Below, piece after piece: positions 15,956 through 24,165 of a DNA stretch of 64,000 nucleotides. Source of the DNA: UBA1563 sp041671545 (lineage in GTDB: Bacteria; Bacteroidota; Ignavibacteria; Ignavibacteriales; Ignavibacteriaceae); contig JBAZBI010000016.1 of assembly GCA_041671545.1 (NCBI GenBank), positions 31,843-95,842 of the forward strand, read 5' to 3'. Every line of letters starts with the position of its first letter. The stretch's first letter is position 1. The notes under the pieces were generated by a model, which saw only the letters and a list, made by a program, of their open reading frames with translations, had not been told where the DNA came from and searched no databases. The position numbers and the translations under genes are program-made.

Positions 15956-18775
15956 TTATAATTCTTTTTTTAAATGATTCCCCGTTAAACTCTTTTTCAC
16001 TTTAACAATTTGTTCGGGAGTTCCTTCCGCAATAATTTCTCCGCCAAATTCCCCGCCGCCAGGACCAAGATCAATGATCCAATCGGCAGTTTTTATAACG
16101 TCAAGATTATGCTCAATAATAATAACCGTGTTTCCTTTATCAACAAGTTTGTTCAACACATGCAGAAGAACGCGCACGTCTTCAAAATGCAAACCGGTTG
16201 TTGGTTCATCCAAAATATATAAAGTTTTACTGGTGCTAACTTTACTTAATTCCGCTGCAAGTTTTACACGCTGTGCCTCTCCGCCGGAAAGTGTTGTAGC
16301 TTGCTGACCAAGTTTTATATAGCCCAAACCAACATCGTGCAGAGCTTTAATTTTTCTGTTGATGCGCGGCAAATCTTCAAAAAGATCAAGTGCATCATCA
16401 ACTGTCATTTCAAGCACGTCGGCAATCGATTTTGTTTTGTAAAGAACCTCCAACGTTTCCCGGTTGTACCGTTTACCATGACAAACTTCGCATGTAACGT
16501 AAACATCGGGCAAAAAATTCATTTCGATTTTTTTTAGTCCGGCACCACCGCAATCCTCGCATCTTCCGGCGGTAACGTTAAAGCTGAATCTTCCGGCAGC
16601 GTAGCCGCGCATTTTTGATTCAGGCAATTGAGTGAATAAATCTCTTATAAATGTAAACAAACCAGTGTACGTAGCCGGATTTGAGCGAGGAGTGCGTCCA
16701 ATCGGTGTTTGATCGATCTCAATTATTTTATCAAGATTTTCCAATCCTTCAATTTTTTTGTAAGGAAGCGGAACCAATTTCGATTGATAAATGTCTTTCA
16801 TCAAAATTTTTACAAGAGTTTCATTCACCAGTGAAGATTTTCCCGAACCACTAACACCGGTAACTGCTGTTAACGCACCAAGTGGAATGGAAAGATTTAC
16901 ATTTTTTAAATTATTTCCTGAAGCCCCTTTAAGTTTTAAATATTTTCCGTTTCCACTTCTTCTGGTCTTCGGAAGTACAATTTGTTTTTTACCGGTCAAA
17001 TAATCGATTGTTGATGAAGTAAATCCGTTATCTGCTTCCAGCAATTTTTTAGTTTCACCATGTGCACAAACTTCACCTCCATGTACGCCGGCTGCAGGTC
17101 CCAAATCAATTAAATAATCCGACTGCTCCATTGTTTCTTTGTCATGCTCAACAACAATTACAGTGTTGTTCAAATCGCGCAATTTTTTTAAGGATGAAAT
17201 CAATTTTACATTATCGCTTTGATGAAGCCCGATGCTCGGTTCATCCAGTACATACAACACTCCGGAGAGCTGCGTTCCAATTTGTGTTGCCAAACGGATG
17301 CGTTGCGATTCTCCGCCGGATAAAGTTTTTGCACTTCTATTTAAGGTTAAATACTCCAAACCTACGTTCAGTAAAAAATCAAGACGAGTTGAAATTTCTT
17401 TTAAAATCGGTTTTGCAATAATTTCATCGTTCCCTTTTAAGCGCACTGAAGCAAAAAAATCTTTTGTTCTGCTTATAGAGAGTGAAGTAACTTGACTTAT
17501 ATTTTTTTCTTGGAACGTAATCGCAAGCGATTCTTTTTTTAATCTTCCACCGTTGCATGTTGTGCAAGTTTTCGTGTTCATGTAGGATTCAACCCACTCA
17601 TGAATTTTAGGGGAGGATGAATTGGTAAAATTATTTTGAAGGAAGGTGAATATCCCTGAGAATTTATGATGATAAGTTACCGGTTTTCCGCTCCCATATG
17701 TATATGAAAAAGCAATTTTCTCCTTCGTTCCCTCGAGCAAAATTTCTTTTTGTTCTTTTGTTAGATTTTTTAACGGAGTATCAAAAGTGAATTCAAATTT
17801 TTCTGCAACCGCTTTAAGCTGTGTGAATATCCACGTAGAACGGGGCTTGCCTAAAGGGGCAATTCCTTCTTCGTTAATTGATTTCTTCCAATCCGGGATA
17901 ATAAGATCAATGTCAAGTTCTTTCTTCTCGCCAAGTCCTTCACAATCGGGACATGAACCGTATGGTGAATTGAATGAAAAAGAATTTGGAGCTAATTCTT
18001 GATAACTGATTCCACAATCAAGGCACGCCAAATGTCTGCTGAATAGAAAATCTTTTTCACCATCATTTACAACTATGCTGCCGTTTCCGTAATTAAGCGC
18101 AACTTCAAGGGATTCGGTAATCCGTGCTGAAGTTCCAGCTTCAACTTTAACTTTATCAATTACAATCTCGATATTATGAATTTTGTACCGGTCAATTTGG
18201 TAACCTTTGGTGATTTCACAAATCTCATTATCAATGCGTACGCGGAGGAATCCATCGTTTTGAATTTCTTCAAACAATTCCCGGTAGTGTCCTTTTCTTC
18301 CGCGAACAACCGGTGCAAGAATAAGAATTTTCTTCCCCTTCAACTCTTCTAAGATTGTATCTATTATTTGCGTCGATGATTGCTTTGCCACCGGTTTACC
18401 ACAGTTATAACAATGGGCAACGCCAACACGAGCATAAAGCAAGCGAAGGTAATCGTAAATTTCAGTCACTGTGCCAACGGTCGAACGGGGATTTCCGGAG
18501 GCAGCTTTTTGTTCGATTGAAATTGCGGGACTTAGACCTTCAATCGAATCGACATCTGGTTTTTCAAGCATATCAAGAAATTGGCGAGCATACGCGGAGA
18601 GGCATTCAATATACCTTCGCTGTCCTTCAGCATAAATAGTGTCGAAGGCAAGTGAGGACTTTCCGGAGCCGGATAACCCGGTAATTACCGTTAAACTGTT
18701 CCTGGGAATCTCGACATCAATATTTTTAAGATTGTGTTGTCGAGCCCCTTTTATAATTATTTTTTCTGTTTCCAA
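15956..18775 (-). CDS. uvrA: Excinuclease ABC subunit A
   Basis: Damage-recognition ATPase of nucleotide excision repair, acting as a dimer with UvrB. 939 residues, full length: two ABC ATPase modules (Walker A GLSGSGKSS near residue 33 and GVSGSGKSS in the second half; signatures LSGGESQR and LSGGEAQR) and three zinc modules (CYNC; CLDC...CPDC with CTTC; CEDC...CEVC). The adjoining NPRSTVGTVTEIYDYLR is the UvrB-interaction region. It heads a leftward operon and is divergent from the YigZ gene. Confidence 0.98.
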   Translation of the reverse strand: METEKIIIKGARQHNLKNIDVEIPRNSLTVITGLSGSGKSSLAFDTIYAEGQRRYIECLSAYARQFLDMLEKPDVDSIEGLSPAISIEQKAASGNPRSTVGTVTEIYDYLRLLYARVGVAHCYNCGKPVAKQSSTQIIDTILEELKGKKILILAPVVRGRKGHYRELFEEIQNDGFLRVRIDNEICEITKGYQIDRYKIHNIEIVIDKVKVEAGTSARITESLEVALNYGNGSIVVNDGEKDFLFSRHLACLDCGISYQELAPNSFSFNSPYGSCPDCEGLGEKKELDIDLIIPDWKKSINEEGIAPLGKPRSTWIFTQLKAVAEKFEFTFDTPLKNLTKEQKEILLEGTKEKIAFSYTYGSGKPVTYHHKFSGIFTFLQNNFTNSSSPKIHEWVESYMNTKTCTTCNGGRLKKESLAITFQEKNISQVTSLSISRTKDFFASVRLKGNDEIIAKPILKEISTRLDFLLNVGLEYLTLNRSAKTLSGGESQRIRLATQIGTQLSGVLYVLDEPSIGLHQSDNVKLISSLKKLRDLNNTVIVVEHDKETMEQSDYLIDLGPAAGVHGGEVCAHGETKKLLEADNGFTSSTIDYLTGKKQIVLPKTRRSGNGKYLKLKGASGNNLKNVNLSIPLGALTAVTGVSGSGKSSLVNETLVKILMKDIYQSKLVPLPYKKIEGLENLDKIIEIDQTPIGRTPRSNPATYTGLFTFIRDLFTQLPESKMRGYAAGRFSFNVTAGRCEDCGGAGLKKIEMNFLPDVYVTCEVCHGKRYNRETLEVLYKTKSIADVLEMTVDDALDLFEDLPRINRKIKALHDVGLGYIKLGQQATTLSGGEAQRVKLAAELSKVSTSKTLYILDEPTTGLHFEDVRVLLHVLNKLVDKGNTVIIIEHNLDVIKTADWIIDLGPGGGEFGGEIIAEGTPEQIVKVKKSLTGNHLKKEL

Positions 18776-18850
18776 TATTTTCGTAAGTCTCTATTTTTAA
18801 AGAGTTATTTTAGTAATCATTATTTTGAAAAACAAATTTTTCCATCGCAA

Positions 18851-19486
18851 ATGTCACAATCGTCAAATTCATTACAACAAATTACGATAGTTGAAGGTTT
18901 CAACGAGTATATTTTTAAAGAAAAAGGATCGATTTTTACCGGACAAGTCTTCCCGATCAACAATAGTTCTGAAGCCAAAAACATTCTTTCCGAAGTAAAG
19001 AAAAAGTACTATGACGCCACACATCACTGCTACGCCTTCAAATGTGCAAACGGCGACTCAAAGTTCAGCGATGACGGAGAACCTTCGGGAACAGCCGGCA
19101 TTCGGCTCCTAAACGCAATCTCTCACTTTGATCTAACAAACGTGTTGGTAGTTGTCATCCGCTATTTCGGTGGGACAAAATTAGGTGTTGGTCCATTGGG
19201 AAAAGCATATTATTTAAGCGCGATGGAAGCGCTTGATCGAAGTAAAAAAGTTATTAAATATCCGGCTCAAAAAGCTACACTTTCATTTTCTTTTGATTAC
19301 GTGAATATCATTCATAAACTGTTGGCAGAAAACGAAATTAAAATTGTAAGCACAGATTATTCTGATGAAGTCTCTTTATCGGTTACTATTAAAACAGAAG
19401 TTGTTAGCAAAGTTGGAGAATCGTTGATTGCGGTTACAGCTGGACAGATGAAAATTAAAATTGATCCCGAAATTATTTTTATTTAG
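18851..19486 (+). CDS. YigZ/IMPACT-family protein
   Basis: 211 residues of the UPF0029/IMPACT family. The conserved block DATHHCYAF...DDGEPSGTAG and VVIRYFGGTKLGVGPLG are visible, followed by the C-terminal ferredoxin-like DUF1949 region. Eukaryotic IMPACT regulates a translation-control kinase; the bacterial role is not settled. ATG 18851 is preferred over a long upstream extension that reads antisense through the uvrA start. Its 3' end overlaps the convergent neighbour by 8 nt. Confidence 0.88.
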   Translation: MSQSSNSLQQITIVEGFNEYIFKEKGSIFTGQVFPINNSSEAKNILSEVKKKYYDATHHCYAFKCANGDSKFSDDGEPSGTAGIRLLNAISHFDLTNVLVVVIRYFGGTKLGVGPLGKAYYLSAMEALDRSKKVIKYPAQKATLSFSFDYVNIIHKLLAENEIKIVSTDYSDEVSLSVTIKTEVVSKVGESLIAVTAGQMKIKIDPEIIFI

Positions 19487-19901
19487 TTCGCTTTAACCGG
19501 TTATGATAGATTTTCACCCATTCCAAATCACTCAACAAATTACGTAAGTTTGAAAATGATTCCGCCGTTAATGCCAGGTATTTTTCTGCAAACATTTCCT
19601 TCACTTCGGTTTCTGAACCGGCAAGAAGCGTTTTCAAATCAGCCGAAATCCTTTCCATGTTTTCCGTTAAATCATTTTTAATCTGCGCAAGATTTTTTAT
19701 TTCCGGATTTGTTCCTGCCTGCTGAATCACACGAAGCAATCCTTGAATATATTTAGCGGTGAAGGTTGTTGAGAAGAATAATTCTTCGTTCAATGAATCA
19801 ATGGCAGAAGATACGAGCGTTAGTAAGTCTTGCTTTACTAATAATTTGTTTTCAGAGAATTTCTCTACTTCATCACAGAAGCGAGTAGAATCTTTAATCA
19901 T
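19479..19901 (-). CDS. Hypothetical helical protein
   Basis: 140 residues, almost wholly predicted alpha-helical, acidic and without membrane spans or signal peptide. No recognised motif. It overlaps the O-methyltransferase stop by 8 nt at its start and the YigZ gene at its end, which supports real translation as the last gene of the long leftward operon. Confidence 0.6.
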   Translation of the reverse strand: MIKDSTRFCDEVEKFSENKLLVKQDLLTLVSSAIDSLNEELFFSTTFTAKYIQGLLRVIQQAGTNPEIKNLAQIKNDLTENMERISADLKTLLAGSETEVKEMFAEKYLALTAESFSNLRNLLSDLEWVKIYHNRLKRTK

Positions 19902-20562
19902 TTTTATCTATTCGCTTTTTGGTTTTTACAGCCAAACCAATTCCATCGCCTATTGTTAAAATGGTCGCCTTCAAATTTTGCTGCGACATAAAAACCGAAT
20001 TAAACTCTCTAATCATTTTGGTTGAATTCTTGAATTTCTTCGGAACTCGCGAAGCCGCAGCGTATCCATGCCACAAAAGATTGTCAACAAAGAGAATTCC
20101 TTTTTTCTTCAACAGCATAAGCGAATAATCGAACAGACGCTTGTAATCTTCTTTATCGGCATCAAGGAAAATAAAATCATATTTACCGGAAAGTGTGGGC
20201 ATTAATTCAAGCGCATCACCTTTGTAGAGAACAATTTTTTCAGCTAAACCCGATTTGCTAATATTTTCTTCCGCAAGTTTAATATTGTCTTCACTCTTTT
20301 CAATTGTGTGAAGCACAGCTTTGTTGGAGAAGTTACGTGCAATCCTTATCGATGAATAACCGATTGCGGTTCCGATCTCTAAAACTCTTTTCGGTTTAGT
20401 GATTTTAATTTGTAATTCGAGAAAGGCAGCAGCGTGGCGGTCAAGGATCGGAATTCGATTTTCCATGGCGAAGGATTCCATTTCGAGGATCAATTCATTT
20501 TCCACCTTGTGGAAGCTATCTAAATAACGAAGTTGATTTTCATCGATCATATTGTTACTCAT
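19894..20562 (-). CDS. Class I SAM O-methyltransferase (TrmR/COMT type)
   Basis: 222 residues of the bacterial O-methyltransferase family 3. SAM motif LEIGTAIGYSSIRIA, metal-binding IFLDADKEDYKRLFD and DNLLWHG are typical of divalent-metal catechol-type enzymes, a group that includes the tRNA wobble-uridine methyltransferase TrmR. ATG 20562 is preferred; the frame extends to a TTG at 20589 that abuts dut. Substrate uncertain (tRNA 5-hydroxyuridine or a small molecule). Confidence 0.85.
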   Translation of the reverse strand: MSNNMIDENQLRYLDSFHKVENELILEMESFAMENRIPILDRHAAAFLELQIKITKPKRVLEIGTAIGYSSIRIARNFSNKAVLHTIEKSEDNIKLAEENISKSGLAEKIVLYKGDALELMPTLSGKYDFIFLDADKEDYKRLFDYSLMLLKKKGILFVDNLLWHGYAAASRVPKKFKNSTKMIREFNSVFMSQQNLKATILTIGDGIGLAVKTKKRIDKND

Positions 20563-20591
20563 ATTTTTTGTCTTCACAAATTTATGCAATT

Positions 20592-21044
20592 TTATTTCCC
20601 GGAATGTCCGAATCCCCCTTCGCCTCTGTGGCTGTCATTCAGATTGTCTGCTTCTGTAAATTTTGCCTGATATACTTTAGAAACAACAAGTTGCGCAATT
20701 CTTTCGCCGCGGGAAATTTTGTAATCTTCTTCGCCAAGATTTATTAAAATTATTTTTACTTCGCCGCGGTAATCGGAATCAATTGTCCCAGGTGAGTTTA
20801 AAACCGTTATCCCGTGCTTTAACGCTAATCCGCTTCTCGGTCGAACTTGTATTTCATATCCGTCGGGAATTTCAACAGAAAAGTCTGTTGGAACCAATCC
20901 GATTTTCCCTTTCGGAATAATCATTTCTTCCTTCACTGCTGCGGCAATATCTAAACCGGCACTTCCGTGTGTAGCATATACGGGAAGCGGGATATCTGCA
21001 AACTCATCAGAGAGCCGTTTTACTTTGATGTTAATTTCATTCAT
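20592..21044 (-). CDS. dut: dUTP diphosphatase
   Basis: Hydrolyses dUTP to dUMP, preventing uracil incorporation into DNA. 150 residues of the homotrimeric type with all five motifs: AGLDIAA; PRSGLALKHG; NSPGTIDSDYRGEV with the catalytic Asp; RGERIAQLVV; and the C-terminal RGEGGFGHSG that closes over the active site. It overlaps the flippase stop by 8 nt. Confidence 0.96.
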   Translation of the reverse strand: MNEINIKVKRLSDEFADIPLPVYATHGSAGLDIAAAVKEEMIIPKGKIGLVPTDFSVEIPDGYEIQVRPRSGLALKHGITVLNSPGTIDSDYRGEVKIILINLGEEDYKISRGERIAQLVVSKVYQAKFTEADNLNDSHRGEGGFGHSGK

Positions 21045-22506
21045 TGATTTTCTTTCTTAATAAAATGTTTTTAATTAGTACGATTTCATTTTTCGGAATG
21101 ATATTTAATCCGAACAAACCTCCAAGAAATAGGAGAAGTAGAGAAGTCTTATAAAAGAATTCCACTGCACCGTAAAAATGAATTGAATAAAAGAGGAATG
21201 CAATTATTCCTAGCAGAAAAAAAGTTTTTCCGATTTTTCTCCATTCGTAGTTCACCGGGAAATGTTTTTGCGAAACAAAATAAAAACCAACAGCCATTAC
21301 AACATAACTCATCAGAGTTGCCAGAGCAGCACCGGTAATATTTAATATTGGAATCAGCATAAAATTGACGATGACATTTGTTGCAGCCCCGGCGCTCATT
21401 AACAATGGAACTACCGAACTTTTTTCTTTAATATAAATTGCTGCGGAAAAGTTGAAGTAAAATCCATTAAACAAATACGCTAATAAAATTATCGGAACAA
21501 TCGGTAAACCGCTCCAGTATGCTTCTCCAATAAGCGATTTCCCTCCGATAGAAAAGGTAGCAATGTCGTTAATGAAAAGTGAAAGGAAAAGAAGAATCAA
21601 TGATCCAACAACAGTAAAAAGCGTAAAGACCTTTGAGAATAATTCCTTGGCATCTTTATCTTTTGCGTATTGCAGTGAGAACGGCTGCCACGCGTATTGA
21701 AACATCGAAACAAAAAGCATCATAAAAATTCCGAGTTTATAATTCGCTTGATAGATTCCAAGTGTTTTCAAATCGGTTAAATGTTCAACTATCGGGCGGT
21801 CAATTACTTGCATAAACATTGCAGCAATTCCACCGGGTAAATAAGGGAAACCAAATTTCATTAGTCTTTGTAAAACATCTCTATCAATTTGAAATTTCAA
21901 CTGAGAAAAAATATCCGGCAGCAAAATTAGAAACGTTACCACAGAAGCAACTAAATTGCTTATAAATACTGCCTCAATTCCCTTTTTAAGAACTACAATT
22001 AAAATAATGTTTAAAATAATTGTTAAGACAATATTGGTGATCTTGATTGTTGAAAATTTTCCAGCCCGTCTAGCAACTCTTAAATAAATGAAAGGAAGAG
22101 CCGAGAGGGCGTCAAATAGAAGGATGATTCCGGTATAAGTTAAGAGATATGAATATTGTTCGGTAACAGCAAAAAGTTTATTAATTGCATTTCCAGACGC
22201 AAGTAATATTCCGGTGAGAAGCAGTGATGTGAAAAACAAAGTTATAAATGCTGATGAAAAGACTTTTTTCTTGTCGCTAAAATCATCCGATGCAGCGAAC
22301 TTTAAATATGCGGAATCTAATCCGTACAGAAAAATAATATTTAGTAACGCAATGAGTGCATAGAGGTTTGTAACAACTCCATAATCTGCCGGTGGAAAAA
22401 TGTTTGTATAAAAAGGAACGAGAAGAAAATTTAAAAACCTTCCAACCATTGTACTGATGCCGTATAATGCCGTGTCTTTTGTAAGCTGCTTTATTTTTTC
22501 TCTCAT
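21037..22506 (-). CDS. Polysaccharide flippase (MOP superfamily)
   Basis: 489 residues with 12-14 hydrophobic spans, the layout of Wzx/oligosaccharide flippases. The N-terminal KQLTKDTALYGISTMVGRFL segment and the repeated helix-loop pattern fit the polysaccharide biosynthesis (PST) family. It likely flips a lipid-linked saccharide across the inner membrane. A second flippase lies in the polysaccharide locus at 40838, so this one may serve another pathway. It overlaps dut by 8 nt. Confidence 0.85.
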   Translation of the reverse strand: MREKIKQLTKDTALYGISTMVGRFLNFLLVPFYTNIFPPADYGVVTNLYALIALLNIIFLYGLDSAYLKFAASDDFSDKKKVFSSAFITLFFTSLLLTGILLASGNAINKLFAVTEQYSYLLTYTGIILLFDALSALPFIYLRVARRAGKFSTIKITNIVLTIILNIILIVVLKKGIEAVFISNLVASVVTFLILLPDIFSQLKFQIDRDVLQRLMKFGFPYLPGGIAAMFMQVIDRPIVEHLTDLKTLGIYQANYKLGIFMMLFVSMFQYAWQPFSLQYAKDKDAKELFSKVFTLFTVVGSLILLFLSLFINDIATFSIGGKSLIGEAYWSGLPIVPIILLAYLFNGFYFNFSAAIYIKEKSSVVPLLMSAGAATNVIVNFMLIPILNITGAALATLMSYVVMAVGFYFVSQKHFPVNYEWRKIGKTFFLLGIIAFLFYSIHFYGAVEFFYKTSLLLLFLGGLFGLNIIPKNEIVLIKNILLRKKINE

Positions 22507-22536
22507 GGTTTTGGAAATATTTGCTTCTTCTTCATT

Positions 22537-22959
22537 TTATTTTGATTGATAAAAAGGAAGAATAATATCCATATAAAATTGGGGAGGACGAGTGGGGCGT
22601 TTTGTTTCTGTCTTTATAAAAAGATGATCGGTAAATCCTTCGGCGACAATTTCTTTGTCGGGTGATTCTGCTTTTCTAATTACATAATGAATTCTGAATT
22701 TTGGATTTGGAAGTTCAGCAACAGTTGACTCAATTTCCAGCAAGTCATCATAAAATGCCGGAGATTTATATTTAACGGAAGCTTCTATAACCGGAAGCTG
22801 ATAACCATTATTTTCAACCACGCTGTAGGGCAGCCCAAGTGAGCGCAACAATTCTGTTCTCCCGACTTCAAAATATTCCAAATATTTCCCGTTGTAAACG
22901 AACTGCATTTTGTCGGTATCAGCATATCGCACGCGAATAGTAGAGATGTGTTTGAGCAT
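22537..22959 (-). CDS. YbgC-type acyl-CoA thioesterase
   Basis: 140-residue hotdog-fold thioesterase. The YADTDKMQFVYNGKYLEYFE motif holds the catalytic Asp and conserved Tyr/Glu of the 4-hydroxybenzoyl-CoA thioesterase/YbgC branch. It hydrolyses an acyl-CoA or acyl-ACP. It lies in the leftward operon between the small gene after accA and the flippase, consistent with a lipid or envelope role. Substrate not predictable. Confidence 0.88.
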   Translation of the reverse strand: MLKHISTIRVRYADTDKMQFVYNGKYLEYFEVGRTELLRSLGLPYSVVENNGYQLPVIEASVKYKSPAFYDDLLEIESTVAELPNPKFRIHYVIRKAESPDKEIVAEGFTDHLFIKTETKRPTRPPQFYMDIILPFYQSK

Positions 22960-23000
22960 ATTATCGAGTTAATTTTTCTAAGTCGTCTAAATCTTTGAAT

Positions 23001-23219
23001 CTACTTATCACTCAATTTAACAACTTCAAGAAATCTCTGAAGTCTTTCGGTATCCGGATCATAACCAAACATAATTTGTCTTAAATATTCTATCGCTTCA
23101 AGTCTTTCTTGGAACGATTTTGAAAGCCAATATTTCTTATCATCACTATTTGCCGATTTGAAATCTCCAACTGAAAGATGTGATTTATCAACTTGAAATT
23201 GTTCAATTTTTTTACTCAA
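23001..23219 (-). CDS. Small conserved protein, YWLSKS-ERLEAIE type
   Basis: About 72 residues. The core KKYWLSKSFQERLEAIEYLR and GYDPDTERLQRFLEV resembles a widespread family of small proteins of unknown function that I recall as often lying next to nucleotidyltransferase-like genes; no such gene is adjacent here. The start is probably TTG 23219: GGGAG lies about 7 nt upstream, and this makes an 8-nt overlap with the accA stop. An ATG at 23273 is possible but lacks a ribosome site and would overlap accA by 62 nt. Confidence 0.65.
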   Translation of the reverse strand: MSKKIEQFQVDKSHLSVGDFKSANSDDKKYWLSKSFQERLEAIEYLRQIMFGYDPDTERLQRFLEVVKLSDK

Positions 23220-24162
23220 TCCAGGCTCCCATTTTACCAAATTTTTCCAATCGCATATCAACCAACTTTTCATGTTTTATTTTTTCCAGAAGTTGTAATT
23301 CTTCGATTAAAACTTTTTTCAAAATTGATGCAGCAAGTTCCTGGTCTTTATGAGCGCCACCGAGCGGTTCCGGAACGATCCTGTCAATCACTTTTTGTTC
23401 GAGCAAATCCGGCGCAGTTAGCCTTAACGATTCGGCTGCCTGCTCTTTGTATTCCCAACTTCGCCATAAAATACTTGAACATGATTCGGGACTGATAACA
23501 GAGTACCATGTATTTTCCAACATCAATATTCTGTCACCGATTCCGATGCCTAAAGCGCCGCCGCTTGCTCCTTCACCAACTATTACAACGATGATAGGAA
23601 CTTTTAATCTGCTCATCTCTAATAAATTTCTTGCGATAGCTTCAGCCTGTCCCCGTTCTTCAGCTTCAAGACCGGGATATGCGCCAGGTGTATCGATCAT
23701 GGTAATAATTGGACGATGAAATTTTTCAGCAAGCTTCATCAGGCGTAATGCTTTTCGGTAACCTTCGGGATTCGGCATTCCAAAATTTCTGAAAAGATTC
23801 GATTTTGTATCGCGCCCTTTTTGATGACCTATGATCATCACTTTATGATCATCAATTTTAGCAAACCCGCCAACTATCGCTTTATCATCCCCAAAAGTTC
23901 TGTCACCGTGTAATTCAAGAAAATTTTGCGTCATCATGTAAATGTAATCAAGTGTGTAAGGACGCTCAGGATGGCGAGCAAGTTGAACGCGCTGCCAGCG
24001 GGTCAAGTCTTTATAAATCGATTCTTTTAGTGTTTCCACTTTATCCTCAATTATTTTAATTTCACTTGCGATATCAAGGTTGTCCGAAACTTTTTTCATT
24101 TCGGCTAATTTTTCTTCTAGTTCATAAATAGGTTTTTCAAAATCTAAAATTGTTTTTGCCAT
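23212..24162 (-). CDS. accA: Acetyl-CoA carboxylase carboxyltransferase subunit alpha
   Basis: With AccD transfers the carboxyl group from biotin to acetyl-CoA, the first step of fatty acid synthesis. 316 residues: N-terminal helical region, then the crotonase-fold core with LHGDRTFGDD, GHQKGRD, NPEGYRKALRLMKLAEKF, TPGAYPG and the oxyanion-hole GEGASGGALGIG. Complete. It lies 3 bp downstream of the glycosyltransferase fusion and is probably co-transcribed with it. Confidence 0.97.
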   Translation of the reverse strand: MAKTILDFEKPIYELEEKLAEMKKVSDNLDIASEIKIIEDKVETLKESIYKDLTRWQRVQLARHPERPYTLDYIYMMTQNFLELHGDRTFGDDKAIVGGFAKIDDHKVMIIGHQKGRDTKSNLFRNFGMPNPEGYRKALRLMKLAEKFHRPIITMIDTPGAYPGLEAEERGQAEAIARNLLEMSRLKVPIIVVIVGEGASGGALGIGIGDRILMLENTWYSVISPESCSSILWRSWEYKEQAAESLRLTAPDLLEQKVIDRIVPEPLGGAHKDQELAASILKKVLIEELQLLEKIKHEKLVDMRLEKFGKMGAWIE

Positions 24163-24165
24163 CGT

